A DNA stretch of 12,505 nucleotides from NCBI GenBank assembly GCA_003554115.1, contig PWFE01000013.1, forward strand, positions 1-12,505, read 5' to 3'. The DNA is from Haloferacaceae archaeon. Lineage in GTDB: Archaea; Halobacteriota; Halobacteria; Halobacteriales; Haloferacaceae. Positions 10,478 through 12,505 of this stretch are shown one piece after another. The notes under the pieces were generated by a model, which was not told the DNA's origin, did not search any database, and saw nothing but the letters and a program-made list of their open reading frames with translations. How positions within the stretch are numbered: position 1 is the first letter of the stretch; every line of letters starts with the position of its first letter. A program made the position numbers and the translations under genes.

Positions 10478-12505
10478 TCAGTCGGTCGACCGCGTCGTCG
10501 TCTGAATGGGGGCTGATTCGTTTCTGGAGATGACTGTACTGTCGGGCGTCGAAGACGGCTCCAACGTGTTGTCGGCGTTCTCGATGGCCTCCTCAACTGG
10601 GGGGAACGAGAGTGTTACAATCGAGCCGTGTGTCTCTTTGGTTTCGATGGTAAGTTCGCCGTCCATTCCCTCGACAATCCATTTGACCAGCCACAGCCCT
10701 AGTCCGCTGATGTGTTCGAGCGGCGTCTCAATGCCGGCGGTGATAACCCGCCGTTCGGCCTCCGGAATGCCCGAGCCGTTGTCGCTCACCGTGAGTTCGA
10801 CCTGGCCGCTGTCGGCAGAGTAGGCCGCGACGATGTTGACTTCGGGTGTCGATCTGTCGTTGTGTTCAAGTGCATTCTCGATGAGGTTGCTGACAGCCGT
10901 CCGAATAAGCGTATCACCCCAGATCGAGACGTCTTCAAGCCGGGTTCGGATCGAGGCGTCAGGATACGTTTCGTGAATCGACTGGGCTTCTTCACGGACG
11001 ATTCGGGTGAGCTCGATTCGCTGGAAATCGCGGTCTCGGCCGTGGAGTCGTTGATCGATTTTGCGGACTTTTTCGCCGAGTTGGACGAGGTTGCTCGCTT
11101 TCTGTTCGATTGTCTCGGCGTGTCGAACCCGGTCGTCATCAAGCATCTCGACGAGGATTTGGGCGTGGCCGACGACGACGTTCATATCGTTTCTGAGGTC
11201 GTGTCTGAGCACGCGGTTCATCACCCGTCGACGCTGTTGGTGACGATATCGCAGGCTGATGTCGCGTAGCGTGATGATAACGCCATCAGTCGACGGCGTC
11301 GACTGGCTGCCACGGACCGTTGTCTCGACCATTCGCCAATCGCCGTCGCCGGCGTTGAGCCGATACTCCGAGTGAACAAGCTTGTCGCTGCCGGTGACGG
11401 CCTCGATTTCGGCCGAAAGCGACTCAATGTCGTCGACATGGAACAGCGTTTCGACATCCCGACCGACGAGTTCGAGTTGGGTGTAGTTCAGTTCGCTTTC
11501 GACTGCCGGACTCGCATACGAGATCTGTCCGTTCGCCTCGGCGATTAACACAACATCACTGGTGTGTTCGATAACGGCCTGGAGTTCGAGTTCCTGTTCG
11601 TGCTGGGTCGTCACATCTCGGAACACCAGTAGCTGGCCTTCGACTGCGGTCTCAACCGGAACTGGCTCAGTGCTTACAATAAACTGTGCATCGTCAAGAA
11701 TCAACTCGACACCCGAAGGATGCGGCCGAAGCTTTCCGCCGCCATCTGTGCGGGGCGTATTTGTTTGCTGGCGTGTCGTTAGCAGGTTCTCCGGCAGCCC
11801 ATCGTCGACCGAGAACTTCAGGAGCTGTTCACCGCAGGGCAACACAGCCGCGGCATCGCGCCCGATAACAGGCTCCGGAAGCGACAACTGTCGACGGGCG
11901 GCCGTGTTGGCGATCCGGATGCGGCTCTCGTCGTCGATCAGTACGACGCCGTCTTCCATCGTCGAGAGCACCCGATTGCGCGCAGTCGGCAGCATGTCGA
12001 ACAGTCGGTAGCGCGCAATCGCGACCAGCAGGATGATGTTAGAGACACCGAACAGCAGCGGCGTCGAGCCGAGCGCAGCCGATGACAGCTCGAAAAGCTG
12101 TTCGAGCGGCCCGACAAGCGGAACCATTCCGGCAACAATAATCGCTAACAGTTGAGGATGGTAGGCCGGATCAGTATCACCGAGCAGCCGAACCAACAAC
12201 AGCAACCCGGCGTTTGCCAGCAAGAACAGATACACCAGATGGAAGACGAACAGCGGTCCGAGTTGGGGAACGACGCTTTCGAAGCCACCAACAACGCCGA
12301 TCGAATCACCGCCCAAGAACAGGCCATGCGAGGCCGTCGTCATGGCGAACACCAGTATCACCACCGGCTCGATAGCCAACAGCCCGAGCGTCGACCGGCT
12401 CAAGAGCTCGTCGCGGCCGGTGTAAGCGAGAACGAACACGAACCACAGCGTAATGTACGGAATCGAGCCGAACCACATCAGCGCCAGTGCATCATAGCTG
12501 TAGGC
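10478..12505 (-). CDS. Sensor histidine kinase, 7TM - PAS - PAS - HisKA - HATPase, N-terminus cut by the window edge
   Basis: The frame is open to the right edge (675 residues seen), so the start is outside the window; ATG 12478 is internal. Residues below count from that Met. Five hydrophobic helices (about 8-20, 31-50, 73-97, 108-125, 140-156) are the remainder of a histidine-kinase N-terminal 7TM domain. The first PAS-like domain covers 166-290 and the second 300-410 (IEHTSDVVLIAEANGQISYAS). The HisKA box RHDLRND holds phospho-acceptor His426. The ATP-binding domain shows the N-box NLIENALEHN (Asn535), DNGSGIP (566-572) and GLGLWLVK (593-600). A 36-residue Ser/Thr-rich tail follows. No response regulator is adjacent, as is common for haloarchaeal kinases. 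The signal is unknown. All key kinase residues are present, so it is probably active. Confidence 0.95.
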   Translation of the reverse strand, partial: AYSYDALALMWFGSIPYITLWFVFVLAYTGRDELLSRSTLGLLAIEPVVILVFAMTTASHGLFLGGDSIGVVGGFESVVPQLGPLFVFHLVYLFLLANAGLLLLVRLLGDTDPAYHPQLLAIIVAGMVPLVGPLEQLFELSSAALGSTPLLFGVSNIILLVAIARYRLFDMLPTARNRVLSTMEDGVVLIDDESRIRIANTAARRQLSLPEPVIGRDAAAVLPCGEQLLKFSVDDGLPENLLTTRQQTNTPRTDGGGKLRPHPSGVELILDDAQFIVSTEPVPVETAVEGQLLVFRDVTTQHEQELELQAVIEHTSDVVLIAEANGQISYASPAVESELNYTQLELVGRDVETLFHVDDIESLSAEIEAVTGSDKLVHSEYRLNAGDGDWRMVETTVRGSQSTPSTDGVIITLRDISLRYRHQQRRRVMNRVLRHDLRNDMNVVVGHAQILVEMLDDDRVRHAETIEQKASNLVQLGEKVRKIDQRLHGRDRDFQRIELTRIVREEAQSIHETYPDASIRTRLEDVSIWGDTLIRTAVSNLIENALEHNDRSTPEVNIVAAYSADSGQVELTVSDNGSGIPEAERRVITAGIETPLEHISGLGLWLVKWIVEGMDGELTIETKETHGSIVTLSFPPVEEAIENADNTLEPSSTPDSTVISRNESAPIQTTTRSTD

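Noticed and set aside
10712..11269. 185-residue plus-strand frame inside the histidine kinase gene
   Set aside because: It lies opposite the HisKA and ATPase domains, whose motifs are all intact on the minus strand. Acidic composition arises from the mirrored codon pattern.
1..12505. CRISPR arrays, insertion sequences, rRNA, toxin-antitoxin pairs and defence modules
   Set aside because: I looked for spaced direct repeats, terminal inverted repeats flanking transposase motifs, and small paired genes on both strands and found none.

Overview
The window is a chromosomal stretch from a haloarchaeon (class Halobacteria). Four things point there. The proteins are acidic and rich in Asp, Glu and Val. 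Archaeal information-processing genes are present (translation factors aEF-1beta and aIF-1A, a SlyD-type FKBP, a CspA-like protein, and a class II tRNA-Ser without encoded CCA). There are families I know mainly from haloarchaea (DUF6517 lipoprotein, a 59-residue zinc-finger micro-protein, a 7TM-PAS-PAS histidine kinase). Most genes also show TATA boxes about 26 nt upstream of the start codon, as expected for leaderless haloarchaeal transcripts. The base composition is moderate for a haloarchaeon, and I do not name a genus.

Region 1-2305 looks accessory. A truncated eutB (ethanolamine ammonia-lyase large subunit, minus strand) runs off the left edge. A small tyrosine recombinase lies directly upstream on the same strand. 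About 330 bp with no recognisable gene follows.

Region 2306-3600 has two plus-strand genes with their own promoters: an acidic Tat lipoprotein (DUF6517) and a cold-shock-domain protein. Behind the latter is a hairpin-rich gap with an outward-facing TATA box, my best candidate for an unannotated small RNA.

Region 3643-5123 holds a haloarchaeal conserved gene (minus) divergent from a two-gene operon of zinc-finger micro-protein plus aEF-1beta (2-nt gap). A convergent SlyD-like FKBP follows. This is a translation and protein-folding neighbourhood.

Region 5171-6548 is a divergent pair: a membrane-anchored cysteine-rich protein (minus) and a six-helix membrane protein (plus), with a shared promoter region.

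Region 6650-9304 is all on the minus strand: tRNA-Ser(UGA), a degenerate DUF2064/GT-A-fold protein, a family-4-like uracil-DNA glycosylase relative and a CPBP-type intramembrane protease. Region 9507-12505 has a YdjM/DUF457 membrane hydrolase (minus), aIF-1A (plus, GTG start) and a convergent sensor histidine kinase truncated by the right edge.

I saw no CRISPR array, no intact insertion sequence and no rRNA. Most of the window is housekeeping. The unusual parts are the eutB/integrase segment, the hairpin cluster after cspA, and three family members whose expected catalytic motifs are altered.
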